NCBI GenBank assembly: GCA_948474755.1
Contig: CAOLHI010001014.1
Location: 310,001 to 374,000, forward strand
Direction: 5' to 3'
DNA: 64,000 bases
Source: Ctenosaura bakeri
Lineage: Eukaryota > Chordata > Lepidosauria > Squamata > Iguanidae
Each line of letters begins with the position of its first letter. Position 1 is the first letter of the stretch. Below are positions 35,919 through 52,074 of the stretch, one piece after another. A program made the translations under genes and the position numbers. The notes below the pieces were generated by a model, which was given only the letters and a program-made list of their open reading frames with translations, ran no database searches and had not been told where the DNA came from.

Positions 35919-36529
35919 CAGTGGTTCTTAACCTTTTCTTTACCAGGGACCATCTGAAAATATGTGTTCCCAGGAGCCTCCAAGATTTAACTCAAGATTT
36001 AAATATTTAAATTTAGATTTTAATATTCAAATATTCATTTAAAGTGCCCACACTCCTTGCTGCCATGGAGTAGAAACTATAAAGCAAGGCAGCCTTCTGA
36101 AATGAAAATTTATCCTGTTAGTCAGATCGCTAGCTCGCATCTGCAGGGAGCCCAGAGAAGGGAGGGAGGGAGGGAGGGAGGGAGGGAAGGGAATATAGAG
36201 AGAAAGCAGAGGCAGAAGGAAAGCAGAAAGCTTCCACTTGGTTGGTGGTTCCCATCTATAGGTGATGAATCTGAGTGTCTCCCCTTAAACTCTTTCACCC
36301 AGCCTGAGACTTAGTGTGGAGTTCCCTCTCCTTCCCTTCTCAAGGAGCGAGGCTGGGCAGAGTGCACAGGTGCCCTCCCTCCCCTCATTTTCACTCCTTT
36401 CTGAGAAGAAGGAAGCAAGGAGGTATTGCTGCCACTACTGTTGGTATCTGGCAGCATGGCCTTGTAGACCCCCTGTGAGGGCTGCACAGACCCTCCAGGG
36501 GTCAGTGGACCCCAGATTAAGGACCACTG
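35919..36529. mobile_element. hAT-type (Charlie/MER5-like) nonautonomous element in NDUFS4 intron 1
   Basis: The left end CAGTGGTTCTTAACC and right end 'agattaaggaccactg' are inverted repeats typical of vertebrate hAT elements. The 8-base flanks TTATAGAG (35911-35918) and TAACAGAG (36530-36537) match at six of eight positions. A GGGA microsatellite (about 36157-36187) sits inside. No transposase frame is seen. Confidence 0.75.
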
Positions 36530-36539
36530 TAACAGAGGC

Positions 36540-38170
36540 TTATGTTGTGTTATAGAAACATATACCATGTGGATGTAATGATCTTTTAAAAAACCCAAAT
36601 ACCTCTATAGCACATGCTAAGTACTTATTAGTTTGTGCATTTTCTTCTCACCTTGCAAATATTTGACTCTATACAAAACTAATGCATCTGATTGCTTGCT
36701 ATAAATTTAACTTTAGGAAGATGATTTGCAAACTGTGCAATAAGCATTAAGTGTCTTTATGTGCATGCATGTCATGCTCATGTTCTGTAACTGAAATTTC
36801 TCGTGAACATTTATGTAGGAAACAGAATACCAGTCTCTGACTGTAGTTTGCTTGGATATAAATTCCCACTGGAATTGGGAACTAATGTTAGCAGGTTAAG
36901 ATGTTTAGGGAAGGGTAAGAAACTGTATTTATTTATGGAAAAACCACACAAGAAAGAGTAGATGATTTCCTGAAATCTGGTCTTGTTCTCTCAAGGACTG
37001 CTCCTGTTCAGGTGAGTGAATACCATACATTGCGGATGAAACTCTCCCTACTGCAATCTGAGTACAACCATCAGTTGTCATTTCTGTCTTATTTGAATTT
37101 AGACTCTGTCTGTCAAGCCATTAAGTCTGTATTCTAGGCACTTATTCAGAATGGAAATTGTTTTTCCTTAATGAATTAATAGTGTAGCCTGTGACACCAC
37201 ACTGTAAAATGAGTGACATTATGCAGTGGAGATAGAATAATTTGCCAGACATTGGCTCCCAGACGTATTATTCTGGGTTTTGCTAGGGATTTTGTTTTGT
37301 TTTGTTTTGTTTTTGAACATTTGGTCAAAAAGAACAGAAAGATTTTCATAAGGAAAGAAAGCTTTTCACAAGGAGTTGCACTCCTCATGAAGGTAATGCT
37401 CGTAATCTTATTACTTGAAGGTGCTCGTAATCTCATTACTTGCCTTGGATGTATAGGCACGATGCAGCAACATCGGTAAGTGGTTTTTACTTCAACAGTG
37501 CAGGAGGACCAACCGACAGGGCAGGTGGTCAGGCATTCTGAGAACTGTAGTCTAGCAATGTCTGAGGAACCAAAATTTGTGGACCACCTCTCTAGATGGC
37601 TGCCAGATTAGACTATTACACTACTTTCTGTGTTCTTATAGAAACAGTGCTGTCATTACAGTGAGTGCAAAATGGTTTCATACACAAAATATCTGACTTC
37701 ATTTTGTTTTCCGGTTTGATTTAAAGTGCTGGCTTTGGCTTTTAAAGCACTAAACAGCTTAGGGCTTAGTTAGCACTGAAACTGTCTGCTCCTGTATGAC
37801 CTGTCCAACCTTTGAACCAGGTCTTAGTGGTCCTTTTTCAAACATGAAGAAACATGGTGGATGAATATAAGACATAGGGGATTTGGGTGTTGGGGTAAGA
37901 CTTATGGAATTCCTTTGCAATAAAGATTTATTGGTTTCATCTGTTTCCATATTTTGATAGATTCTAAAGAAAACACTTTTTAATTATTTGTTTGTTGAAG
38001 TGCAGTATATGTTTGTTTGGAATTAAACCTGGAAATATACTTCTTTTGCAATTTTTTTAACAACAACAACAACAACAAAAAGTCTCAGTCTACTCTCAGG
38101 TGGCATATTCCTTGCCAGTGCCAGATAACCCAATTAATAATACATCATGATACCTCATTTCCTTTCTGTC
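36540..38170. other. Intronic DNA with small simple repeats
   Basis: Contains a (TTTTG)n run at about 37286-37312, a 20-base near-perfect direct repeat ('tgctcgtaatct.attactt' at about 37397 and 37422) and a short (AAC)n at 38061-38079. Nothing coding. Confidence 0.6.
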
Positions 38171-38288
38171 CAGTGAGCAAGGACTAAGGGCCAAAGTGGC
38201 ACTTCTGGAGTGCCTGGAACTTCTCAAGATTAACAATTATAATGTGGATTGCCAGAGAATCTCTGTGTGTCCTTGTGCCCTCTCTCAG

Positions 38289-38478
38289 GTACGTATGTGC
38301 ATGCGTACATTCAAAGTTCCTGTGGCCTCATGGCAAGCCCCTGAATTCCATCGGGTTTTCTTAGGCAAGGAATACTCAGAAGCAGTTTTGCCAGCTCCTT
38401 CCTCTAAAATATAGCCAACAGCGTCTGGTAGTTGTTGTAGGTCTCCCGTCCAAGTACTAACAAGGGCTTAATCGCCTA
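38289..38478 (-). repeat. 5S-rRNA-headed SINE
   Basis: Antisense copy. Its right side reads 'ggtctcccgtccaagtacta', the complement of the 5S C-box region. Its middle has 'aggcaaggaatactcag' and 'gttttgccagctccttcc'. The left end is the tail ('gtacgtatgtgcatgcg'), immediately next to a candidate exon at 38174-38288. Confidence 0.8.
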
Positions 38479-38479
38479 T

Positions 38480-42479
<4,000 letters not shown>

Positions 42480-43230
42480 ATCCTAGCATAAGGAAAAGAT
42501 TGTATGCATGAAGGCTATCTTTTAGCAGTCTGGTGCCAAGCCATGTAGGGTCTTAAAGGTTAAGAACAGCACTTGGCATTGGCCCTGGAATCTTACATGC
42601 TGCCAGTTCAGTTAGGAAAAAACCTGGGTTTTGCAAAAGAAGCTTTTTACAGACTTCCCTGTCCCTGCCACTATCCATATGGCCCCGTTTTGTGCCAGGT
42701 GTAACTTTCAGTCATGTTCAGAAGCAGCTTCATGTAAGTAACATTGGAACAGTCCAGTTTAGAGGCAATCAGTGTATATGTAAATAAGGCCACACCTGGT
42801 CATTCCACGTACAGTTACAGCTGGCCTACAAGCTGAAGCACTCATGGCCAGAGCTGATATTTGCAGTGTACCACAAATAAGTCCTGGAGCTCCACCAATG
42901 TGAGCAGTTCATCCTTTTAAGGGGAGTTCAGTTCATGAAGGACCAGTTTTGTGCTACTGTCCAACACACAGAGATAGGTAAAGCTTTAAACAGATTTCCC
43001 AGCCCATAGAAAATTTACCACTATACTTGTCCAGGAGTTCAACTACATCCCTTGGTTTGCTGGGGGGAAAGGGAAGGTAGAACTGTGTGTCATCAGTATA
43101 TGAGTGACATAAAAACTCAGACTTCTGCATGACTTCTCCCAGCAGCTTCATATAAATTTTTAAGAGCATGGAGAATAAAATGCGATCCTGCAATACGTAA
43201 TGAGCCAATGATTGTAGAAGTAAGACTGTA
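42480..43230 (-). mobile_element. L2-like LINE, RT active-site region, old copy
   Basis: On the minus strand 43208-42954 reads MLLKIYMKLLGEVMQK then LCHSYTDDTQFYLPFP, the RT block with YTDD in place of YADD. The lower part ('ggtcttaaaggttaagaaca') corresponds to the C-terminal ORF2 region. Confidence 0.7.
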
Positions 43231-44077
43231 GGTAGACAGAAATTGCTCAGTACTGCACTATTTTTGGTACTGAGTATGAAGAGGGAATCAGAGCCACCTT
43301 AATACTGAATAAGCCCTGATCAACAGTTGTAGTAGAAGGATATCATGATAGCTGGTGTAAAAACACCACTAAAAGGTTGTGCTCCCATGAACTAGCCCTC
43401 AATATTAATTGCCTTAGAGCAATTAGAACCTAGTTTGGAACCTAAACTGAAGTAGGTCTAAGTAATCAGATTTTTTTCTCAAAACTAATCAATGTTGCAA
43501 CTATTACCCTCTCTTAACCTTATCCAGAAAGACTTGCAACAGTCTGTTAATTGTCTAGGTTCAACCTAATGTTGATTTTAATAGTAAGGATTTTCCTATG
43601 GCTTCTTTGAGGGAAGCGGAAACTACACCCACCCTTAAAGAGGAGTTCACTTTATCCAAAGTCCTAGCTCCTTAATTCCACCCTGAATGATCTGAACAGT
43701 AATGGGCAGGGATCTAAAGAGCAGACATTGAGTCTCAAAGTACTAAACAAACTTAATCTTTACTATAAATCATTCTGTGAGGTAGATCTACCTATGAAAA
43801 GTTTTGTCCCCCCAGTGCTTTTGAAGAATGAAATACATCAGTTCTGACTGTCTCCCCACCTTTCCCAGATAAACTGAAGCCTCTGTTATATAGTTTAGTT
43901 TTATTATTCAGTAGGAATACAGATGAGCTAGTTTTCATTGAGTTCTGAATTGTAAACTCTAAATGACATAGCCACCACTAAAAACACTACAAAAAGTTCT
44001 GGTTGTACTTTTGTGACAGTATGAAACTTGGAAACAATGCAGTTCACGTTTAAAAAGCCTTGTGACAACAGCGCGAC

Positions 44078-44212
44078 TGGAATTCTTCAGAGGAAAGAAC
44101 TGGCAAAACCACCTTGGAGTATTCCTTGCCTAAGAAAATCCTATGAATTAATGGCGTCATCATAAGTTGACAGGTGACTTCAATGCATATGTGCATACAC
44201 ATACACAAACAG
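44078..44212 (+). repeat. 5S-SINE body and tail, head missing
   Basis: The copy has 'gaactggcaaaaccacc', 'tattccttgcctaagaaaat' and tail 'cataagttgacaggtgactt' with 'tgcatatgtgcatacac'. The 5S-like head is lost or unrecognisable. Confidence 0.75.
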
Positions 44213-44514
44213 TGTAGGGCATTTGTTGGGTTCTCATCCTTTGAGACTAACTTTGTGGCTTTCTGAACTTTACCATAATCACTGAAATTTGAAATCTACC
44301 TCCCCTACTCCCATATTCTAACTTTATGAAACAGTTTTTTTAAAAAATGCACACGGTAGATAAATATTGGCTCACTTTAAGCTGTTCAGGTACAGGGATC
44401 AGATTTTTCCTTAGCTGTCTTCTTAAAAAAGACAGCTGAATTGTGATTCTGTGAACTAATATTAGTACAACTGTTACAAATTCCATAATGCTATTATTTT
44501 TGCTCCTTTCTTAA

Positions 44515-44592
44515 AATATTTTTTTTATTATTATTTATTTGTTTCCCGCCTCTCCATATGGATCGAGGCGGCGAACAACTTACAAATAGCAT
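44515..44592 (-). mobile_element. L2 LINE 3' tail piece
   Basis: This is the complement of the L2 3' end at 59918-59960: 'cccgcctctccatatggatc' with 'gaggcggcgaac' and an ATT-rich tail at the left. Only the last 60-80 bases are recognisable. Confidence 0.7.
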
Positions 44593-44752
44593 GTATTTCA
44601 AAATATTTCTATACCACCATGAATATGAATCCATCACAGAGCCTTAAAATGCAAAATATCCATCATACAGAGCATGATAGAAAAGCTAAACAACATAAAC
44701 AGACAGGGGTAATATCAGTTCAAGACTTGTTTAAAAATTTTAAAAAACATAT

Positions 44753-44838
44753 TAGGCTTAATATCATTTAATATGGTTTAAAAGGGAGACAAGATAATAG
44801 GCTTAATATCATTTAATATGATTTAAAAGGGAGACAAG
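44753..44838 (+). repeat. 45-bp tandem duplication
   Basis: The unit starting 'taggcttaatatcatttaat' occurs at 44753 and again at 44798 with one base difference (atggttt versus atgattt). The second copy ends at 'gggagacaag'. Confidence 0.9.
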
Positions 44839-44999
44839 CCCCAAGTATGCCATGTGTGTTCGGGTCATTGTTCTAAGAATGCCAGAAGTAGAGAAAAGGA
44901 ACTTTGCAACTTTGCACCAATTTCTATTACATATTTTTAGTGTCTCCTAACAGATAAAGCAAATACCATTCAGGTGGTCTTTCAGGGAATTTATTCAAG

Positions 45000-47080
45000 A
45001 GGGATGTAATTGATCTCTCATATGTCTAAAAATTACAAAAGAAAAATACATAGGATAGAGACTACTGTCCATCTCCACATAGACAAACACAGTTTTTGTA
45101 AGGAATTTCCTGGAAGCAGTCATCCAGAAGGAATGTCATTAACCCTATCTTTAGTACAGACCATACAATGTTGAGAGATGGTAAAATTTTCAAGATAGTT
45201 TGCACCCCTGTCCGTATGAAATGATAGTTCTACATTAATTGAGGAGGAGGTATTATGAGCAGCAGATAGAGAATGCTTACCTGGCAGGGGAGATACCATG
45301 GTAATAAACATGAATATTTCCAGCTATCTAAGTGTATTTAACTTGCATTTTACTTTTTTGTCCTAGAAGTTCTGCAACCACAATGCACAATTGAATCTTA
45401 ACTTCTAATAGACCAAAATTGAGTTCCCTTGAATTATCTGCTGGATGTAACCATTATTCACTTCTTTAACCCTGCTCTTTACAATAATAACCTGTGGAAA
45501 TAATAAAACAATCAAAATAGTGTGGTTACGCCTGGATTAGGAAGTAGAGTATGAAATTTTCAATTTTTTTTCTGAGTTGTTTTCACACAGCTTAAATGTT
45601 GGTATCCTAGATATACCGGAGGATCACTTTGCCATCCAAGACATTATTTTTTTTCTGTGTTCTGTGTGCCTAAAACGATTTGAGTGCTTAAAGAAAGAGT
45701 TTCTATAAGCCTCTCAAAAATATCCTGTGTTGCCTTATTGTTTGCCATTTGCTTTTTCTGTATAGGCAAAAGAGACTGGAAGAATCAGACCTAACACTTG
45801 GGTCTTTCTATAGCAACTTGAGTTTCTGTGGCCTGATAGCAGTTTTAGCTGAGCCATCAGTGGATTGAATTCCAGAGGTCTGGAGTTTATCCTAAGGAGC
45901 TGATAGCTATGGCTTGCGATCTGATCTTGGCTGATGTGATAAATTGCAGGGTGAGAGGTGGCCCCTCTAGGCTTTGTCTTATGCTGGGAAATTGCCCTGT
46001 TACTGATGTGAAATGTCAGCAGTGGTCTCCCTCAGTGAAGCTTAAAATGATTTAACTTTTGGTATATGAAACAAAATTTGTTCCAGTACTATTATAGAAA
46101 TCATGGTTTTCCTTTTGTAAAGTGGTGTGTGTCACATATGGTTCTCCTTCAGTAATTTCTGTAGTGTTTCAGCATGAGCCATCATGGCTATTGTATGCCT
46201 TTTGGTCCAACTCACTTAAATTCTGGAATTGCTGATTTGTGGACATTGTTCTTGCAGATTATTTTCCATCTCAAATGCAAGAGCGTATAGAAATTTTGAT
46301 AGATGCTACAATAAGAAATGCATAAACTAGGGTGTGACATATTATAAAATCAGTTGAATATTGCTGGAGAGATGACACAATGTCTGGAGTGTAAAATCAA
46401 AGAAATGTGAATATTCTTTTGTCAAATGATTCTTTCCATGAATGCTTGGTGAAAACAAGTCAGCCTTCCTCAGGCTTCACAGATCAGTAAGAAACTGACT
46501 GTCTTTGTTCTTGTTACACTTTCCATGTTGAAAGGAATAGAAGAAATATGTTCTGAAACTGGACTTTAGTCAGGACAATATTCAGTGATGAAATTGGCTA
46601 AGGGTCATCACAAGAATTAGGCGTTGTAATATGTGTAGAGTACAAATAGTGTTTCAGCAAGATTTCTTTTTAATGAAATATTTCTGTGTTCTCACGTTGG
46701 TTCATATCTGCACATTTCAAACTTACTATAGATGCTCCTAAAATTATTACACTGGAAAAGTTTAAATTAGGCTCAACGATAGTGCTTCTTCAGTTTATTA
46801 TATATGGACTAGAACAGAAGGCAGTAGCATTTTAATACTCTCCCAGTCAGTGGCTATGTGCCCCCACCCGCTTCTTAAAGTGATAGTGGTAAGCTTCAAA
46901 AATGCAGTCCTATTTTTTGTGGCCTCTGTTTTTGTAGAGACCTAGAGGCATTTCTCTGATCCTTGTCTGTTCCTTTGATCTGTGTGACCTCAGGCTGGAG
47001 ATGGCTGAAAGCTGTCAGCTGTGCTGTTCATTTTGTTCTGGTTATTCATGGAGGCCCAAATAATTAAGAGAGGTTCACTA
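45000..47080. other. No recognised content (intron 2)
   Basis: AT-rich intronic DNA. The first 330 bases could be old LINE remains, but no motif is decisive. Confidence 0.4.
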
Positions 47081-47084
47081 TATA

Positions 47085-47240
47085 CTTTTTTTATTTACTA
47101 ATTAAAATATATCCCATCCTATAGCCGAATCTGAGGGTGACATTAACCAGTTTTTAAAAATTTAAAACATTAATTGAAAAGTTCTGGAAGTATATTCAAT
47201 AATTTAATAATTCAAAAAAGATTTTAACAGTTTAAACCCA
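47085..47240 (-). repeat. LINE 3'-tail-like fragment
   Basis: Antisense AT-rich tail: 'ttatttactaattaaaatat' then 'cccatcctatagccgaatct'. Similar in shape to the piece at 5835. The call is weak. Confidence 0.35.
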
Positions 47241-47509
47241 TGTACACATGCAGATATGAATACAATCATTACAACTGGAAGGCTTTAATAAAAAGCCACA
47301 GTTTAACTTTACACCAAAATGAAGCCAATATCATTGCCAGTTGGCCCTTGAACCAGAGGGTATTCCACAACTGTGATGCCAGAGTAGAGAAGACCTACTC
47401 TTATATCTGCACACAGTGTATTGCTCCCCACTGGTAGGACACAGAAAAGTGTCCTTCCAGTAGACCTCAGGCAGGAGTGTACATAAAAGATACATACATA
47501 AATATGATG

Positions 47510-47755
47510 AGAACCAACATAGTATAGTGGTTTGAGCATTGGACTACAACTGTGAAGACCAGGGTTCAAATACATGTTCAGTCATGGATATCCACTGGGT
47601 GACCTTGGGCAAGTCACACTCTCTCACACTCAGAGAGGATTTGCAAAGGCAAACCCCCTCCGAACAATGTTTCCCAAGAAAACCCCAGAGATAGGTTCAT
47701 CTTAGAGTTGCCTGCAGCCAGAAACAACTTGAAGGCACACAAGAACAACAATGCA
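47510..47755 (+). repeat. Sauria-type SINE, full length, followed by a microsatellite
   Basis: Complete copy with A-box side 'catagtatagtggtttgagc', B-box GGGTTCAAAT and tail 'aacttgaaggcacacaagaacaaca'. The tail runs into CA/TA/CATA simple sequence. Confidence 0.9.
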
Positions 47756-47842
47756 TGTGTGTGTACACACACACACACATATATATATGTGCATGCATAC
47801 ATACACACACATATATACACACACACATACATACATACATAT
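47756..47842 (+). repeat. CA/TA/CATA compound microsatellite
   Basis: Alternating CA, TA and CATA tracts extend the tail of the SINE at 47510. A SINE-tail origin is likely. Confidence 0.9.
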
Positions 47843-47854
47843 TGGCAGCCAGTT

Positions 47855-48640
47855 CAGTTAAGTTAAAACTGGTGTCATAGAGTAACTGTGGATGCTGTTG
47901 TCAACAATCTAACTGTAGTTCCCATTTCATCTTCAAGGGCAGTCCAGCGTGAGTTGCATTCATTTTTCTTAACTGGGAAGTCGCCTTTGAATGAATTATT
48001 TTGGCCAGGGTATCTCTATCCAGGAAAGGCTGCAACTGACAGACCAGCCAAAGCTGGTCACAGACCCTTAGAGCCAGAGTCCATTTGAGATTCCAGTGAC
48101 AGAGATGGATCTTGGAATACTCCCAAGCTATGTGCTTGCTATCTGAGGAGGTCATTCCCCATCTAGGATAGTTGCATATCTAGTCTTTGACTTGGGAACG
48201 ACGAGCCCACAGAATGTCCATCTTACTAGAATATAGCTTCATTTTATTGGCTCTCATTTAGCCAGTTGCAGCCTGAGGGCACTGAATTACCACCTGCAAA
48301 GCCCAAACTGACTCTGGTGACAAGGAGAATTACAGCTTAGTGTCAGCAACATACTAAGGCACCCTGCCCCAAAACTTGTTATGAGATCCACCAGTGGCTT
48401 CATATAGGCATGTGAAGAGAAGGCTGAATCCTGTGGCATGCCACAGCTTAATGACTATAGGGTTGAATAGAAATCTCCCAGCATGAAATTTCAAAAGTTC
48501 AGTATGTACCATTCCCATTTGATGAGGCCAGTCCAGTAAGATACCATGATCAATTGAATCAAAAGGCAGCTCCAGTATGACTTGCAGAAGTAGTGAGGCT
48601 GCTACATAATGTGTTGTGTAAAATAGCTGAGTAGGTTTAG
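47855..48640 (-). mobile_element. L2-like LINE, RT region, old copy
   Basis: Minus-strand reading of 48601-48354 gives LPFDSIDHGILLDW, then ELLKFHAGRF and LFTCLYEATGG, the order of the L2 RT palm. The lower part holds the post-RT region ('gaccagccaaagctggtcac'). The copy contains stops and indels. Confidence 0.75.
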
Positions 48641-49079
48641 GTATACACCTTAAAAAAATAAAGTTTGCTGCTAGGCTTTTTACTGTTCGGAGAAAATGGC
48701 TGTTACACACAAATAGTCTCAGCCTTGTATATAAGTAAGATACTTGTCTAAAAATTGGCCTGCAAGCGCGTCATATCTTTAAACCGTATCCTGAAGAGAA
48801 ACTACTGAATGTTGGAGTAAATGGGGCAAATAAATAATACTCAGCTGTATGAGTATACAGTCTGACCTGGTATAAAGCATTTTCCTATTTTCTAAAGGCA
48901 GGTATCCAAAGTATCATTTGTTGGTTGTATTTTGTAGAGATTGTAGCTGCTGCTGTCAGAGGAAATAAAAACACTGAAGTGAGTTTTTTAAAAGCCCCAT
49001 ATGGGAACTAATATTAGTGAAAGGGGTATAGCTCAGTTGTATAGCTCAAACATTATATGTCACTGTTGCAGTTTTATTG

Positions 49080-50450
49080 AGGCATAACATCCATAATATT
49101 GAAATATCCATAATACAGAAAAAAAGATACATAAGTATAGTTTAAGAGAGTAAAGATCTTATCAGTTAGGAAGTATTTAGGCAAACTGCTTTAACAGATT
49201 TAGACGAAGAGTGGATCTTAGTTGATAATTAAGGCCTTTAACTAATGATTTGGATTCAAGATCTGCCTTTTTCTGGCAAAGGACTTCCTTTGTTTAAGGC
49301 CATTCTGCCTTATTTTGTGGGATCCTCCACTCTCGCATACAGGAGCATGCTCTGAAGAATATATAGCATTTTGAGGGAGGGGCTGGAGAGGGTGCCTTGG
49401 AAAGGATTGGGCAAAGATCTCTGCTTATGCAACCCGATTTGGATATCCTAAATCTGGATCCACTCCATTGTCTATACTGTAGTTATTCTCCTTTGCAAAT
49501 TGAAGGGGCAATCATAAATCTAGGCATGAAGATGATGAAACTAATATTCTGTCATGAAAACTGAAAAAACTGAACTCATGAAAAAACTGAATTTGTATTC
49601 TAGCGTAAACAGAATTCTGACTGTTTGCGCACACATCAGAGCTGTATGGTAAAGACAATCTCTAGAAGAGAAATGTGAATCTTCTCCGGGTTCGGAAATA
49701 AAGCCCCCAAACTCTGCATCATACAGCTAGAGGGGCCAATGAACAGATCATCTATCCTTAGTGTAAAAATACTTCAAAATGACACCTTCAATATGTCAAA
49801 AATACCCCTAGATAATGAAATGATTTAACCTGCTGAATGAGGTTATTAGAAGTGTACCGATTAGGTACAGAGGATCACTTACCAAATGCAGCCATACTAA
49901 GCTAATAGTTGTTCTTTCTGGTGCTTGGTCAGCGGGTATATCTACATTATAAGGTTTGCCAATCAAACATAGTATGCCTGTATTATCTGCATATAAAAGA
50001 ATACTGCCCTTCCTATTTTCTATAGTAGGTAGACATGCACTCATTTCTACAAGCAAATTATTAACATAAATTTTTAAAAGGAGGGGTACAAGAGCACATC
50101 CCAGTTCTACTCTCTTCTTAGTTGTAATTGGGTCTGAAAGAATCACACTCATCTGTTTTTAGGAGTAAGTTCAAAGGAACAGTAGCAACCTAGGATCTAC
50201 ATGAAAAACTGGTAGTTTAACCCAGAAACAATTCTTGTCTATTGAATCAAAAGTCGATAATAAATGCTGTGAAAAGCCTTTTATCATTCTTAACTGCTTT
50301 TGCAATGCAACAGTGTTTAGCAATGACCAGCAGTAAAACTCCTTAAATCCAGGTAGTGCTAAGGAGGTCATACGCCAGTAGCTTATGAAATAAAAGTGGC
50401 ACATATTTTGTAAGATATATTCAACCAGAGTCTCTGCATGAAAGAAGAAG
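49080..50450 (-). mobile_element. Non-LTR retrotransposon RT fragment of a different clade
   Basis: The minus strand reads FDSIDKNCFWVKLPVFHVD (50300-50200), then VELGCALVPLLLKIYVNNL and SILLYADNTGILCL (50110-49950). These are RT motifs in order, with YADN at the catalytic site. The QGC-like block and LLYAD.T.IL suggest a clade other than L2 or CR1, possibly Dong/R4-like, but I cannot place it. The part down to about 49080 is assigned by position and weak similarity only. Confidence 0.55.
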
Positions 50451-51424
50451 TTGACTTAGATAGAATAAACCACAAAGTCTGTCTTGAAGGAGCTAAACTT
50501 GTTCAATTAGTCTGGGTGAACACCAGCAAGAATAAGATTCCACTAATTACAGTATGATTTAAAGAATCCTGGGAGCTAAAATTAACTCTTCCTAGAGCCA
50601 TACTTGAAGTTATCAGACTAATCAAATATGTGACCAAATAGGAAGTTACTGGTTCCAAAGTGAAGAACACTGCAATTTACAAAGGGAAAAGAAATGGTCC
50701 AAGAGCTATAGAATTTAGTAAAGTAATTAGTCCTATCATTAGTATAAATCTGTTTTAGTAATTGCTGTAGTCTTATCAAAGTCATGCGTGAAAACATCTC
50801 AAAGTATGTACATGTTATTTTCTAAGATTCCTGAACTTAAGGCCTCCTATTGGGTTCTGTTGTAGTCTTATATTTTTAAAAACATTTCTGGTAGGACCTA
50901 AAGCTAATAGGTTGTTGAGTGGCTATATCTGTCTTCAGTTTATATGCTGCCAAGAAAGTTTTATAATAGTCCAGCAGTTCATACCAACCCATGGAACAGT
51001 TAAACTAGGACTCCATTGTGAAATTTAGGTGACAGTTAAAAGAAGTTCTAGAATATCTACTGGCACAGTTGAAAGGGAAAGCCTGTCCCAAAAGAGAGCA
51101 AGAATGGAGCAATATCAGTTCCTTAAACCTCATTGTGGTGAATCAAAGGATGGGAAAGATCCTCAGTCCATTTCAAGTACTTAAAGCTCCAGAACTTTTC
51201 ATTCCAGTTATGTTGACATAAAGTCTCATTCTGCTGATTGAAGAAAATCCATCAGTGGAACTGGGAGAGAGAATTTCTCCCTCTGTCCTGGAGCACGCCC
51301 CTCCCCCCCAAAAAAAGCTCTTCTCTGGAGCAAATTTTTACAATTGCACTGACACAAGTATGTTACTGAGACATTAGATTTAGCCTGATGGACTAGCAGA
51401 AAACAGCAAATACTTGGAACAATT

Positions 51425-52074
51425 ACTGAGGTCAAGGAAGCAAGTGGAAAGGTAGCTTTACAGCTGAACTTCAAGAAAACAATGACCGCACATGATTTAC
51501 ATAAACTTGAAGTAGAAAATGAAAACATTGACATTAATCAGAAGGGAGACTGCAGTCATGAAATCAGAAGACTGGGACTTGGAAAGGCAGCTGTGAAGAC
51601 TCTAGACAAGATCCTGAAGTGTAAAGATATATCATGTAATACTGAAATTAGGATTGTCCATGCCATCATATTTCCACTTTCTATGTGTGGTGGTGAAAGC
51701 TGGACAGTGAACAAAGTAATAAGAACATCAACTCATTTGAAATGTGGTGCTGGATAAGAGTTCTACAGATACCCTGAACTGCTAAAAAAAGACAAATGAA
51801 TGGGTCCTAGAGCAGATGAACTGAGAGTATAGCACTTTGGACATTTCATGAGAAGATATGACTCACTGGAAAAGATAATAATGCTTGGTAAGGTATAGAA
51901 GACTGTAGGAAAAGAGAAAGTCTGCATTACAGATGGATAGACACAATCAAGGAAGACATGTCCCTGAACCTGCAACACATGAGTAGGGCAGTTAATGATA
52001 AGGTGACTTGGAAGTTGCTCATCCATAAGGTCATAAGTCAGAGATGACTTGATGGCAGTTAACAACAACAAAAG
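51425..52074 (+). mobile_element. BovB (RTE-type) LINE, 3' end of ORF2 and tail
   Basis: Translations in broken frames follow the C-terminal part of BovB ORF2: GDCSHEIRRLGLGKAAVKTL, then RIVHAIIFPLSMCGGESWTV around 51650-51710, then 'cactttggacatttcatgag' (the FGH.MR motif). The copy ends in 'cataagtcagagatgacttg...taacaacaacaaaa', the BovB tail. That tail is nearly the same as the tails of the SINEs in this window, which supports mobilisation of those SINEs by BovB. The ORF is interrupted by stops and frameshifts; only the last 650 bases remain. Confidence 0.85.
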
